DNA of 64,000 bases from Siphonodentalium dalli (lineage: Eukaryota > Mollusca > Scaphopoda > Gadilida > Siphonodentaliidae), in assembly GCA_032622095.1 (NCBI GenBank), contig CP136062.1, positions 137,782,351-137,846,350 on the forward strand. The letters run 5' to 3'. The position numbers and the translations under genes were made by a program. Below the pieces are notes generated by a model. It had not been told where the DNA came from, searched no databases, and was given only the letters and a program-made list of their open reading frames with translations. Positions 11,714-21,999 of the stretch are shown piece by piece. Each line of letters opens with the position of its first letter. The first letter of the stretch is position 1.

Positions 11714-12298
11714 CACCGACTAATTGTGTATGTATTGTAAATCACAAACCCACACCAAGATGAGTGTGACTTATATTTATGACATTTCCCAACCATATAA
11801 TGTATCAATACAAAAGTGTTATTCAGTATTCTTCTGATTGACAATTATTTTAACAATGATTTAGAATTTTCGAACATCAGTTCCAGTATATGTTAGCTTC
11901 AGCTACGTAAATTAATCCTTATTTTTTTTTCTAAAAACTCATTGCTGAGCGGTTCCCTTAGGAAATGTTCAGATAATAAGTTAAATAAAAGCTGAGATCT
12001 TCCCATGAATGAATTGGTATCTGCTTACACTTATATTATATTTTCACCTGTCTGCCATCTAATATTTCCTGAACATCCCTCCACTGGCCTTCAGATGAAT
12101 AATAGATCATCCCAATGTATACATTTATAACAGAATCTTAGAACACATAGTCTGGAATCAATGTATTTAATAAATTACAGAATATGGAAAAATGGCCATC
12201 AAATTTGACAGCTATGCAAAAAATATATCCTCATAAAATTTTCAGGGAGAAAAATTATTTTGTTTTGCATAGCAAGGCGCTATACATACAGTAATGCC
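11714..12298. other. Intergenic, traces of dispersed repeats
   Basis: 11940-12000 resembles 16380-16425 (GTTCCCTTAGGAAATGTTC... / GTTCCCTTGGAAATGTTCGG), and 12070-12140 resembles 20695-20750 (GAACATCCCT, GATGAATAATAGAT), indicating two decayed repeat families. Confidence 0.4.
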
Positions 12299-12413
12299 CT
12301 AAGTAATCGCCTCCTTAACCACAGCAGAATTATGGGTAACTTTTCAGGATTTAGTCGGAAATATGGCTTGTTGCCATTCATCGGAAAGCTCTCGGCGACT
12401 TAAGGCATTACTG
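12299..12413. mobile_element. mariner-like MITE, copy 2
   Basis: 115 bp between TA dinucleotides (12297-12298, 12414-12415), ends CAGTAATGCCCTAAGT inverted. It shares the CCACAGCAGAATTATGGG and ATGGCTTGTTGCCATTCATC core with the copy at 8703, but the right arm is deleted. Confidence 0.8.
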
Positions 12414-13067
12414 TATTACAGAATTACATACTAAGATTATCACTACGAATAACATTTTCATTATCAAAGCTTGACGAACTTGATGTTTTTAGCAAAAAAA
12501 ACATATCTAAATTACATAGTAATTTTCATAGCAAAATGCTATTTGGCTGTAGTTATTTTACCCCCTGCCTATTTTAACCGAGAAAAAGTTGTTTGAGTCA
12601 GGGTTTGAGGTGGCGGAGCAGGCCTGCAGATTTCAAAATTATGCATAACCTATTTTTCGTTTGCCTGGTTTGTGCTTAGGTAACCCATTGGTTTACACAA
12701 ACTGTTACAATTGGCATTATTAACTACAGATGGGCAACTCATAGGACTAATGTCATGAATTTGAATGTCTCATTTCGAGACTTGGTTGAGGAAAATTAAG
12801 ATGAGAATCAGTTATCACAAGAACTACATACAACTTTGCTGCGACCTATTTTTCGTTCACGGCATTTTCATTTTAGGTAACCTCCAGGCGAACTGAACTG
12901 TTGTTTGCCTCAATTTGCAGGCCTGGGGGAGGAAGATAGCCAGGCCTGAACATATTTCTCCAGTCTCTATCCTCTGCTCTACTGTCAGATGTCCACTTTT
13001 TATCAAGGCTGAGCTGCCTTGTCATCATTTCATCAGGACAACCATCGTCCTGCACCCCTCACTCCCT

Positions 13068-13163
13068 TCAGGCAGGTCTATCATCACCACGCATTGCTCT
13101 GTATTTTGCCATTTCATTAGGGAATACTTTACTCAGCTCGGCTATGAGGAGGACTTTGAATTT
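13068..13163 (-). CDS. MED10: Mediator subunit 10, exon 4 (C-terminal)
   Basis: The minus-strand acceptor TTTTCAG is followed by 31 codons and TGA (13068-13070). They read K-F-K-V-L-L-I-A-E-L-S-K-V-F-P-N-E-M-A-K-Y-R-A and close with R-G-D-D-R-P-A. This is the conserved MED10 C-terminus (K-F-K-x-L-L-x-x-E-L-x-K-V-F-P, Y-R-x-x-R-G-x-D). It follows exon 3 in phase 0. ORFs on the plus strand across this exon are shadows. Confidence 0.92.
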   Translation of the reverse strand, partial: KFKVLLIAELSKVFPNEMAKYRAMRGDDRPA

Positions 13164-14389
13164 CTGAAAAGAAAGGTGATTGCCAATTTGATCAGTGGAG
13201 TACATACACATCATAAGTCCATTCAGATCACATGACATACCTAGGTTTATTACACGCTTGCTCCTAGAAGTACAGTGTATTTGTCATTCCATATTTACAA
13301 ATATGTATGGAACGAACGTTCTATACGTATCTCATTGATGTCAAATTACGTACCTCAACCATGAAACTGGAACTATAAAATAATAGAATCATCATATAAA
13401 ATGACAAAACAAGCCACGTGTGTGCCTAAATAAACCTTTTAAGCCCATAGTTTTTAATGCACATATTCTAGGACAGTGATGTGTAATAAATGCAGAACGA
13501 CATGTGTTTTAATACAGGGTTTCCGCTATACCGGCAAAATGGACCCACTTTTGATGACCAAAACAAAATAATTTGAATCAGTATTTACTAGTAGCCTACC
13601 GGTAAATTAGCATGCCGACAGACCCGTTTAATCTCCCGCTTTGCTCATGAGTCTGCCGATTTGATCCTCGACACCCGCCTATCCCCCACAACCCTCATCT
13701 CATCTAACAGTTTGGGCAAATACATGTAAACATAAAGACAAACATTTATTTAATAAGTTTGCCATTGGTAACATTTTATAAGTCTCGCTCTTGTCGCGGC
13801 CAAGATTTTGTCAATGTCGGTGTGATCTATTGTCTATCCTAATTGGGCGCCTCAATATAATGTGTCTTAGAGCCTCCGTAGGTGTTTATTACCTTCGATT
13901 CTTGCACCTATAGATAGTTTGCGCTTGTGGCCAATTGCAATTAGAATAATGTAATGTACATATGAGTGCTGAAAATTCGTAAAGAAACACTAATTTGGTT
14001 ATGATGACATGCAGCGATAATAAGGTTGATTTTAATAGCTTGCCTCGTCCCGACTCCAGTCTATTCATCATGTACTAATAAACGAAAATGAGGAACCGAT
14101 ATATCGAAATGGGACATTTCAAATCTATTCAGCGGATATATAGACGAATACAGCTTTGACATTCATTATCCATAAAATAATTTATTTCCATCCATACATT
14201 CTGTGAAAAAATGACTGGCACATTGTAAACTGGGCATTCACTGCCGCATCCTATACATTATATGAGCGATAACTCTACATTTGCTGCTTGGGCTATTTCC
14301 GTGTCAGTACGTGACAGAGGATGCCCCGTTATTTGTGACCAGAATTTTAGCTGCTGTTTATACATTTTCAAATAATAAATAAGCCTTGG
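13164..14389 (-). other. MED10 intron 3, right of exon 4
   Basis: No exon or clear element borders; ordinary AT-rich intron sequence. Confidence 0.5.
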
Positions 14390-15117
14390 CTAAAGAGCGG
14401 TATACCACTTGCCAAATGCTAAAGAGCAATATACTACGCTTTAGCTGTATTGGCTTGACACCCTAATGAATGGTATACCGATCTTTAGCATTGATGCTAA
14501 AGAATGGTGTACCACTCATTGTGACAAACAATAAGGGCAGTATACCGCCCTTTGGCTATATGGGACTGACATGATAAAGAACGGTATACTGCTCTTTAGT
14601 GTTAGCAATGAAGAACACTATACTGCTCTTTAGTGCCAAATGCTAAAGAGCGGTATATAACCCATTAAAGGGAGGTGTACCCCCAACCCGGATACCTTCC
14701 TCAAGGGTGCCCAAACACTGGACCAGTCCCTGGTACTATAGTATTACATTGCCATATCAGCATTGGGGACTATTAACAGTAATGACACAAAAGGCTCTTC
14801 ATAATATGAATTAACGTCAAATTGTAACCATATTGTCTCAACAAATCAATGCATTTTCAGCTGGCAAATAAAACTGGCCAGTAAATATTCTGACCTGGGT
14901 ATTTTCGTATACTTCAACTTGTATTAATTTTAAATGCTTTCTTCCCCGTCCATGTTGGATAAGCAGCACACTCGTTGCCAGGATTTTTTACGCAATGCAC
15001 CAACTACATGTAGATGTTATCCGTACCGCTCTTTACTAAAGAGTCTTTAGTGCATCCGGCTAATGAGCGGTATACCGTTCTTTAGCCCCCAGCAATAAAG
15101 AACGGTATACCGGCATT
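14390..15117. mobile_element. Palindrome-array element (TAAAGAGCGGTATACC family)
   Basis: About ten copies of a ~19-bp word, CTAAAGAGCGGTATACC, in both orientations occupy 14390-14660, and four more close the segment at 15022-15112. The middle 360 bp are unique. Opposed arrays around a non-coding core are the layout of foldback-type elements. No TSD could be fixed, so the ends are approximate. It lies in MED10 intron 3. Confidence 0.6.
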
Positions 15118-15459
15118 TTGAAAACCCGAGAACAGACCAAGAAAACTGTTCGCAGGTTTGGATTCTCGCTCCCAGAATGAGATTCCAGATCTGATAACAC
15201 GTTGTTGGTCTGTTCCTGACCTGTTCTCGATGTTCAAATACTGACATCCGGGTCACGTCTTGGTGGTCTACTATTTGCGAACACAGAAGAATATGGATTC
15301 AAATACACCTCAAGAAACATCACCACATTATGAGAGCAGTTCTTCTTGAGGGGTTTGTTTTTTAAGCTTGTTGACGAACCTCATCTCAGAAAGTTGTGAC
15401 TTCAGACTCTTATTGATCATCACAATGCCCTAAAAGATGAAACCACTCTAAAGGACTGA

Positions 15460-16065
15460 CCATATTGAAAGGTCGCACCACCATTTTAAATCCACAACTC
15501 TATGAGGTCACACTGGCCTATAAGGTCGCACCACTCAATTAAACAATGTAAGATCACACCATGTACAGGATGAGGACACATTATAAGGACAAACCACCAA
15601 GCCTTCAAATAGAGCATCTGTCATTTGCAGAATGAGGTCCCCAGAGGGTGAATTTAGAGATGCTATCCCGCACAGTGGGCTAGCATCACCAAATTCATCC
15701 TCTGGGGACCTCATTCTGCTAAGGCCTCATTTTCTGGGAAGTATCTACAATATTAAATGAACATCTTTCTTAGTTACTTTTTGCTTTCTGGGAAGTTTCT
15801 ATATTATAAATAGATAAAATGCATAATCGAGGTGACTAATGAGTAAATATCACCAACTTCAACTGGGGAACTTCAATCTGATCCTAGGTCTTCCTTAGCA
15901 GTTGAGGTCTAAGCAGAATTACCTGCAAATGACAGACACACTATTTGCAGACTTGCAAAGCATCCTATAAAGTCACAGCCCCCTACTGCACCCTATGAGG
16001 TCACACCATCAAATAATGTCAAACTACCCTATGAGGTAACACCATATATAAAGTCACACTGCAGT
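15460..16065. repeat. Degenerate AAGGTCACACCA repeat, split by a MITE
   Basis: Irregularly spaced copies of (T)AAGGTCGCACCAC / ATGAGGTCACACC run from 15460 to 15597 and resume at 15960-16060 on the other side of the inserted hAT-like MITE. Confidence 0.6.
15598..15955. mobile_element. hAT-like MITE, copy 3 (decayed)
   Basis: Starts CAAGCCTTCAAATAG and ends CTATTTGCAGACTTG. Flanks CAAACCAC/CAAAGCAT match at 6 of 8. The left hairpin is intact and the right one is deleted, leaving only GCAGAATTACCTGCAAATG. The core matches the copy at 9354 in reverse orientation. Confidence 0.75.
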
Positions 16066-16075
16066 CTGTCCTTAC

Positions 16076-16178
16076 CTTGAGGTTGTCAATCTTTCCTTTG
16101 ACATTCTCGTTTTTGGTAAGAGCTTTCTCAAGGCAATCTTTTGTATACAAGTTTGGATTTTTCCCACTGTCAATATAC
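16076..16178 (-). CDS. MED10: Mediator subunit 10, exon 3
   Basis: A 103-nt exon between acceptor CACTCAG and donor GTAAGG. Its first base completes Glu of 'V-F-E', then it reads Y-I-D-S-G-K-N-P-N-L-Y-T-K-D-C-L-E-K-A-L and N-V-K-G-K-I-D-N-L-K. This is the most conserved MED10 block (human has Y-I-D-Q-G-R-N-P-Q-L-Y-T-K-E-C-L-E-R), so identification is firm. It ends in phase 0. Confidence 0.95.
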
Positions 16179-18139
16179 CTGAGTGAGAACAAAAATAGAT
16201 ATTACTAGCCGATAAACATACAACAAAGATTCTGCCAACAAGAGTCAATGCAAGTAAGTAATATTATAATGAGGAAGCAAATATCTAATTAGGACGAGAT
16301 TATTTGCTATCCTCTTCTGAGCACCCAAGTGGAGTGTTGAAATTCACTTTAACCCATTCTTTACAAAATACTCATGACAAGTACATGGAGTTCCCTTGGA
16401 AATGTTCGGATAATAAGTTCAACAAATGACCGTTGAACTTATTACACTCAACAATTCCAATTGTATCTCGTACATTTTTCCTGGTGTTATGTTCTGGTTT
16501 ACATATTCCATGGCCTCTATGGGTCATGATTTGCCACTTTGACCACCCCATAGGTCTCGTGACTTGGCTGACATCTTGAATTTGCACACACTGCAGACCT
16601 TTGATTTTGGCATGTGTTTAGCACTTGCGTATGTAGGGAGTAGGCAGAAATAAAAAATGGCGTGCTATTGTGTACATGCATATTGCATCACTGTAATTGA
16701 AACTTCAAAGTAATAAAAATGCTGATGCTGTGGTTCACATGCCCATAGTGCTGCTCATGTCATTGGCTGCATCTTTGATCTCGCATTGTCTGAGACTGGC
16801 CTTCATGTTTTTTCGAATAGTTGGATTACAATACTCAAATCGACAAGATGGAATCTGAATGTCAGACGAAGTTATTATTTCATGGAGTTCTGGATATGAT
16901 GAAAAAACCTCCTCGTCTGACTCTGACAATTTCTTACATTTGAATAACCAGTCATATTATGTCACATGATTGCCTAGAGAAATGCATGGTGACACTAAGG
17001 TGTTATCAACTAACTCTCTGAATTATCTACAATTTAGTTTTGTGTCAGTTTATTTTCGGTGTTACAGTGCGTAATCTGTATAAATTATAATGTTTTTTTC
17101 GTTTGTTTAACCTCATATTAAATAAATTATCAGATGAAATTATTCTCCAGTCTCTCACTTCTCCCTATTTTTCTCTCACTTCTCCCTATTTCTGCCAGAG
17201 GGAGAAGTCACTTCTCCCTATTCTCAACCTGCAAGCTGAGGCCTGTGTATAATACATTTTTAATTATACCATTCTAATGTTAAGCTTTCATTTATTCTCA
17301 CTATTTATCCAATGACAATGTACAGCCCACTCAAAACTGAAAGTATATTGGGATAGCGCTTATGAGAAAAGCGCAAACAATGTTCAAAATACGCGTGCTT
17401 TGAACAGCGCGCCCTTTGAACAGCGCGCTGGTGATTTCCCAAAATCGAAGGTCCGGCATACACATATGTCTGCATTTCCGATATATATCCAGGCCTACAT
17501 TGGAACAAATGGCTAATGTAAATATTGTATTCAGTAGCTGTTTGTATTTTTTTCAATCTTGGTAATATGTTTTGGCAATTCATTAGCAAATGTGATATAA
17601 CAGACCGTCTTGTGACCACATTTGAAAAGGTCAAATCTCGCATGGCCACTGACTGTATGTGTACATTTCACATATAATATATGATGACATAACCTGTATC
17701 ATATTAATATTGTCCACTTACATGATACATCAGGCCCATCGATAAACAACAAATAGACCAGGGACACCTCCAAATTTTGCAAATATGCACGATTGGCGTT
17801 GTATGAATAATTCGCTAAATGCTCATCAAAAGAGTTAAAAGCAAAAATATTTGTATATCAACACACTGGTATCAATCCCATCATTATGTAGCCAAAACTT
17901 ACTTAGATCAGGGGTAAAAAAAATTGGTCATATTGTCCTATACAAACTCAGTCAAGTGGACCACTACAAATTTTGTTTAGGACATCGACCTTGACTGAAT
18001 GCCAATAATCAGGTTCGCATTGAATCAACACTGAGAAATGACCTCACTATTTGAAACTTCTTGACTGGTCCCTGATGTCTATTTATTTAGTTATCGGTGT
18101 CGGGCTGTCAAATAAACTCATATTACAATATATACTCAC
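16179..18139 (-). other. MED10 intron 2
   Basis: No element with readable ends. 16735-16929 holds a 64-codon minus-strand ORF (S-E-S-D-E-E-V-F-S-S-Y-P-E-L) of coding-like composition that I do not recognise; it may be a fragment of an old transposon protein. 17150-17225 repeats CACTTCTCCCTATTT three or four times. Confidence 0.4.
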
Positions 18140-18223
18140 TCGAAGACTTCCAGGGGAACATGAAAGTTCTGCATATCTGCCTTCATCTTGTCCAATTCTT
18201 GCAGTCCAGATACCATTGTTTGC
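18140..18223 (-). CDS. MED10: Mediator subunit 10, exon 2
   Basis: An 84-nt exon, acceptor ATTCTCAG and donor GTGAGT, phase 2 in and phase 2 out. It encodes Q-T-M-V-S-G-L-Q-E-L-D-K-M-K and D-M-Q-N-F-H-V-P-L-E-V-F. This aligns with the MED10 segment N-F-I-V-T-G-L-Q-D-I-D ... V-P-L-E-V-F-E and joins the exon at 16178 by a split Glu codon. Confidence 0.95.
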
Positions 18224-18288
18224 CTGAGAATTAAACAAAAAGTAATCACAACATGATATTTTGATAGTTAAAGACATATTATGCATGT

Positions 18289-18560
18289 ATGTACTTGTTC
18301 GAGTGCATGAAACTGATGAGTTAGTGTTCAGGCGCTATGCCAACTGGAGGAATGTAACATTCTACTAACATTGCCGAAAATCTGAAGCAAATTGACAGTA
18401 CCACTCCATAGAAAACATCGTCTTAAATATTTCATAGTTGTAAATTTTGCATAAATATGTATACCACAAGAGGAAAGGTGACGTAATTGGGAACTCGTAG
18501 CTATAGACAACCCTTTCCCCGAATGAAGACACAGCAACACCACCTTCTGTACCTTCAAAT
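18289..18560. repeat. Dispersed repeat, shared with 56413-56640
   Basis: About 200 bp are ~75% similar in the same orientation to 56413-56640. Shared words include AACTCCATAGAAAACA-like and GGAATGTAACATTCTACTAACAT. It lies in MED10 intron 1; the other copy lies upstream of the EF-hand exon. Type unknown. Confidence 0.6.
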
Positions 18561-18690
18561 TTAAAGCTTTAAGTATGTTAATAAATTATATGAATTGCAT
18601 GAATTGCGGCGTATTAGATTAATCACTCGTAGCAGACAGACATGACAGACATGACTGTCAACTACGTTATTTATAAATCAGAAGTGGCTT

Positions 18691-18713
18691 GGGGGGGGGG
18701 GGGGGGGGGGGGG
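18691..18713. repeat. Homopolymer G tract (23 bp)
   Basis: Uninterrupted G run in MED10 intron 1 (C on the transcribed sense). Confidence 0.95.
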
Positions 18714-19115
18714 TCAGGACTGAGGAAATATGCAATGGTCAGTCCGGTAGCTTCCGGGATAATATAGCCCCCATGTTGGCTGATAAAAACTCGAAGAAGA
18801 TGATGTTGATGAATTGTCTTTTTCACGGTGTTCTGATAATCTGAACATATCCAGGAAAAGCCATTATGCGTATCAAACATTAAAAAAATACATATTTATT
18901 GTGAAATATTTTTAATACTTGTATTAGTTGTTGAAAATCGACCATAATCAAGATGGTTATTCACTTCAATTCAGAAACACCAGCGCAGGCCCTGCATTAA
19001 TATATTTTTCCAAAAAATATGTGTTCTTGAATGTGTAGCGGTCGCGTTGTAAATATAGAAGGCCGATTAATCAACAGCTCCAACGGAGCATGCTTCTTTG
19101 GTCCAGTGGTTAAGA

Positions 19116-19200
19116 CGCCTTGTCTCGTCACTGAAGTTAAGCATCGTCGAGCCCGGTTAGCACTTGGATGGGTGACCGGTGGCCTGAGATTTCGGGTGAT
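19116..19200 (+). ncRNA. 5S rRNA-like sequence in the left LTR
   Basis: AAGTTAAGCATCGTC (19134-19148) corresponds to the 5S A box. CGGTTAGCACTTGGATGGG followed by TGACCG (19154-19178) is an almost perfect 5S C box. The upstream part (ACGCC, TCTCGTC) also matches the 5S 5' half with gaps. A pol III internal promoter could therefore be present. The 5S 3' end is diverged, so it is not a functional rRNA. Confidence 0.8.
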
Positions 19201-19437
19201 GCCAACTTTCGGTGCGACTCCCGCATTCCACCCTTCTCCCGTTACACTGGGGGCTCGTCCGGTCCTCAGAGTCTGTGTCATGGTGCGACCGCTCTGAGAG
19301 AGGAACTTGGGTGAGGATCACTTGGTGGTGAACCTCAAAACGAGGAAGGGAGGAATGTAGCGGTCGCGTTGTAAATATAGAAGGCCGATTAATCAACAGC
19401 TCCAACGGAGCATGCTTCTTTGGTCCAGTGGTTAAGA

Positions 19438-19522
19438 TGCCTTGTCTCGTCACCGAAGTTAAGCAACGTCGAGCCCGGTTAGCACTTGGATGGGTGACCG
19501 GTGGCCTGAGATTTTGGGTGTT
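19438..19522 (+). ncRNA. 5S rRNA-like sequence in the right LTR
   Basis: As in the left LTR but closer to 5S consensus: ACCGAAGTTAAGCAACGTC (19452-19470) then the C box at 19476-19500. The differences between the two LTR copies fall partly in this block. Confidence 0.8.
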
Positions 19523-19639
19523 GCCAACTTTCGGTGCGACTCCCGCATTCCACCCTTCTCCCGTTTCATACCGGTACACATAGTGTTTTTTCAAATCGCT
19601 CAGATTAGCCATTGAACACTGCGAAAATGACAATTAACT

Positions 19640-19700
19640 TTATAAACGAGAGGCCGATCACAATCGGCAGATGTTAACCCATCCCTTGACGATAAAAATT
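19640..19700. repeat. Conserved ~55-bp segment, copy 1
   Basis: GAGAGGCCGATCACAATCGG then CAGATGTTAACCCAT and CCTTG. It is shared with 21856-21905; the core is self-complementary (CCGATCACAATCGG). A likely internal domain of a SINE (see the feature at 21789). Confidence 0.6.
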
Positions 19701-20199
19701 TACTATGATCGGAATCATAAATGAGAGTTTTGGTTTTGAATTATAGAGTATACTGTATGTACTATTATAGACAAATGTACATAACACAAATTATTGGAAT
19801 GTATGGGTCACAGGCATTTATATAAGAGAATGCACTGGTACAGGATATGTAATGCTAAACCACCACACCACAGCCTTGGGTTAAATGTGAAAGGTGTGAC
19901 CTGAACATGGAATAATATAGCAGAGCGTCAACAAATCTCAGGAATTGTTTATGTTGAACACTGACCTCTCTATTAAACCAATATTAAACAATTATAATGA
20001 CCTCAGACCATCTGAAGATATAACTCTGCAGCACAGATGTCCAAGTCTACTGCTAATATCATGTGATGTTTATTGTTGAATCTTTATTTTAAATTAGATA
20101 CCATAGCCTTCTTTATCAGATTATTTGCACATTGGCATAAGAGACATCAGAAAATGATATAGTCTTATCAATAGCTCCAAAGGAATGGCATGGAATTGG

Positions 20200-21465
20200 T
20201 GAATTTGATTTAATGTTGCTCCAAACAGATTTACCAGTACATAACACAAGATTTTGGAATGATTTAAACAAATTTGGTGTGGTGATTCGGGGGTACCCTT
20301 GGCAGAGTTATAATGGTGTTAGTTTTTCAAATTTTCAAACTTAAAAAAATAATTGTTTTTAATTATTAAAAAAAAGGAACACATTGGGAATCTTTTTAAT
20401 CAACTTGTATCATAATCATCAATATCTAAATGAAAACAAGTGGTCAATCCGGACATCACAATAAGTGTACCATACTATGGTATAGGTACACATAAAAATC
20501 AAAATAAATTAATGAATCAATAGGGGCAAAGAGGGTGTCAAAATAAACCAATATAACATGAGACATGGTATCAGACAGATGAAAGTATCAGGAATGTTGA
20601 GATGTGTTAATCTTTAACTACAGAAATCCATGCAAGTGAATGAGGAGAAACCTGGAGATATAACAGAAGAATGATTAATTGAAATTTCAAATGAGAACAT
20701 CCCTACAAATGAATAATAGATTATTCCAATTAAAACATTAGAACTGAATTGGACAGTCCATTGAATCGTGATTGTGTTACAGCTTCACCACTATCATAGA
20801 GCTATGTTGTATATACAGTGGCTAAAAATAACTAATATTTCAATAAGAGATCACTTCTGCAGTCTCTCATATTGCAGTTAAGCTGCATTATTGGTAGTTA
20901 ATTGTAATCTACCTGGGTTATCAAAAACTCAAAATCTGTTCAATTCTTAGTTGAAAAAGGGCCATAACTGTGGTATAACAAATCAGATCTAACCCATATT
21001 CGAACTTGATCTGTATTTTGAGTTGAGAAACTCACATACAAAATTTGGTTCCTATCAGTTGAAAAATTGTAGATTTATCGAAACATGCATGAATTCTATG
21101 TCAAAGGGCCATAACTCCATTAAAAAATAACTCGATATGTATTTTGGGCTGAGCAACTCGCATACCAAATTTGGTTACAATCAGATGAATTTTTTTTTAG
21201 TTATGGCAGCATGCATAAATTCTAAGTTGAAAAAGGGCCATAACTCTGTAACAAAATCTCGGACCAAACCCAAATTCGAACTCCATCTGTATTTTGGGCT
21301 GAGAAACCCATATACAAAATTTGGTTTCGATTGGATAGAAAATATTTGAGTTATCGCATTACTCGTAAAGTGTCTATGGACAGACAGACAGACGGACGAA
21401 CGACGAGTGGTCAATCCGGGCAACGACACTATGTTTACCATACTATGGTATGGGTAAACATAAAA
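20200..21465. repeat. Interspersed 'GGGCCATAACTC' repeats, two adjacent copies
   Basis: 20200-20505 and 20930-21465 share the order: (A)GGGCCATAACTC phrases, TTTGGGCTGAGAAACCCATA, a GACAGACAGAC tract, AGTGGTCAATCCGG, and a terminal hairpin ACCATACTATGGTA followed by GGGTAAACATAAAA. A third copy is at 24300-24667. Such sequences are common in bivalve genomes (general knowledge). Class unknown; the 3' hairpin is constant. ORFs here are not genes. Confidence 0.7.
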
Positions 21466-21788
21466 ATAACGTACTTTTTCGTAATGGCATCAGTTTGCCC
21501 AACCCGCATCATAGAAATTCAGCAGGACCACCAGAATCATAGCATATTAGCAGGATCAATTGACCGGGGGTGAGACTGACCACCACCGAGGCCTTGTGTT
21601 TAATTGTCAAACTCTATAAATATCACTAACTTTCCATGAACTGGCATACTGGTAGTTATCTTTCATGGTATGGAGAGAATTCAGAATTGTTGGAAAATGA
21701 TTGTCAATCTATATTATGCGGGTTGTCATATAGTAATATGTCTTGAAAGCCATTTGTACGTTGTAACCATGATTTTCCGGACACAGTG

Positions 21789-21990
21789 GATTGATTGATT
21801 TATTTATTTTTGATATAAAGACATACATGTATATTGTTTTAACAGGTTACAGGTTAACGAGAGGCCGATCACGATCGGCAGATGTTTAACCCATACCTTG
21901 GCGATAGCGACTAGCCATAACTGATAATTTGTCAAAGATATGATCACAGGAATTAATCCATATATCAGTACCCAACTTGAAATCAAAAGC
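21789..21990 (-). mobile_element. SINE-like element with a LINE-derived 3' tail
   Basis: Read on the minus strand: an unplaced 5' part, then the conserved ATCTGCCGATCGTGATCGGC block, then AACCTGTTAAAACAATATA, TATGTCTTTATAT and an A/AATC-rich end. The last part matches the 3' end of the LINE copy at 31690-31812. Sharing a 3' tail with a resident LINE is how SINEs borrow its reverse transcriptase (established knowledge). The head was not identified. Confidence 0.55.
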
Positions 21991-21999
21991 TCAAATAAT

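Larger units (their letters stand above)
19034..19568 (+). mobile_element. Cassandra-like TRIM: miniature LTR retrotransposon with 5S rRNA-like LTRs
   Basis: Two 213-bp direct repeats (19034-19246, 19356-19568) begin TGTAGCGG and end in CA and differ at six positions (about 97% identical). Between them are only 109 bp. One base after the left repeat is TGGGGGCTCGTCCGG (19248-19262), a primer-binding site of the tRNA-Pro type. Immediately before the right repeat is the polypurine tract GAGGAAGGGAGGAA (19342-19355). This is LTR-PBS-PPT-LTR with no coding capacity, the definition of a TRIM. Each LTR carries a 5S rRNA-like block with A box and C box. The 5-bp flanks (GAATG/TACCG) do not match, so no TSD is visible. 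It lies in MED10 intron 1, opposite in sense to the gene. Confidence 0.85.

Noticed and set aside
12915..13235. 106-residue plus-strand ORF
   Set aside because: Antisense shadow of MED10 exon 4.
19034..19568. Simple tandem duplication of a 5S-derived SINE
   Set aside because: Primer-binding site and polypurine tract are exactly where an LTR element needs them, which a tandem SINE would not explain.
19031..19633. ORFs on both strands across the TRIM, and a possible tRNA gene at GGTCCAGTGGTTAAGAC
   Set aside because: The sequence is the 5S-like LTR in two copies; the tRNA A-box resemblance lies in the 5S-derived part and no B box or cloverleaf follows.
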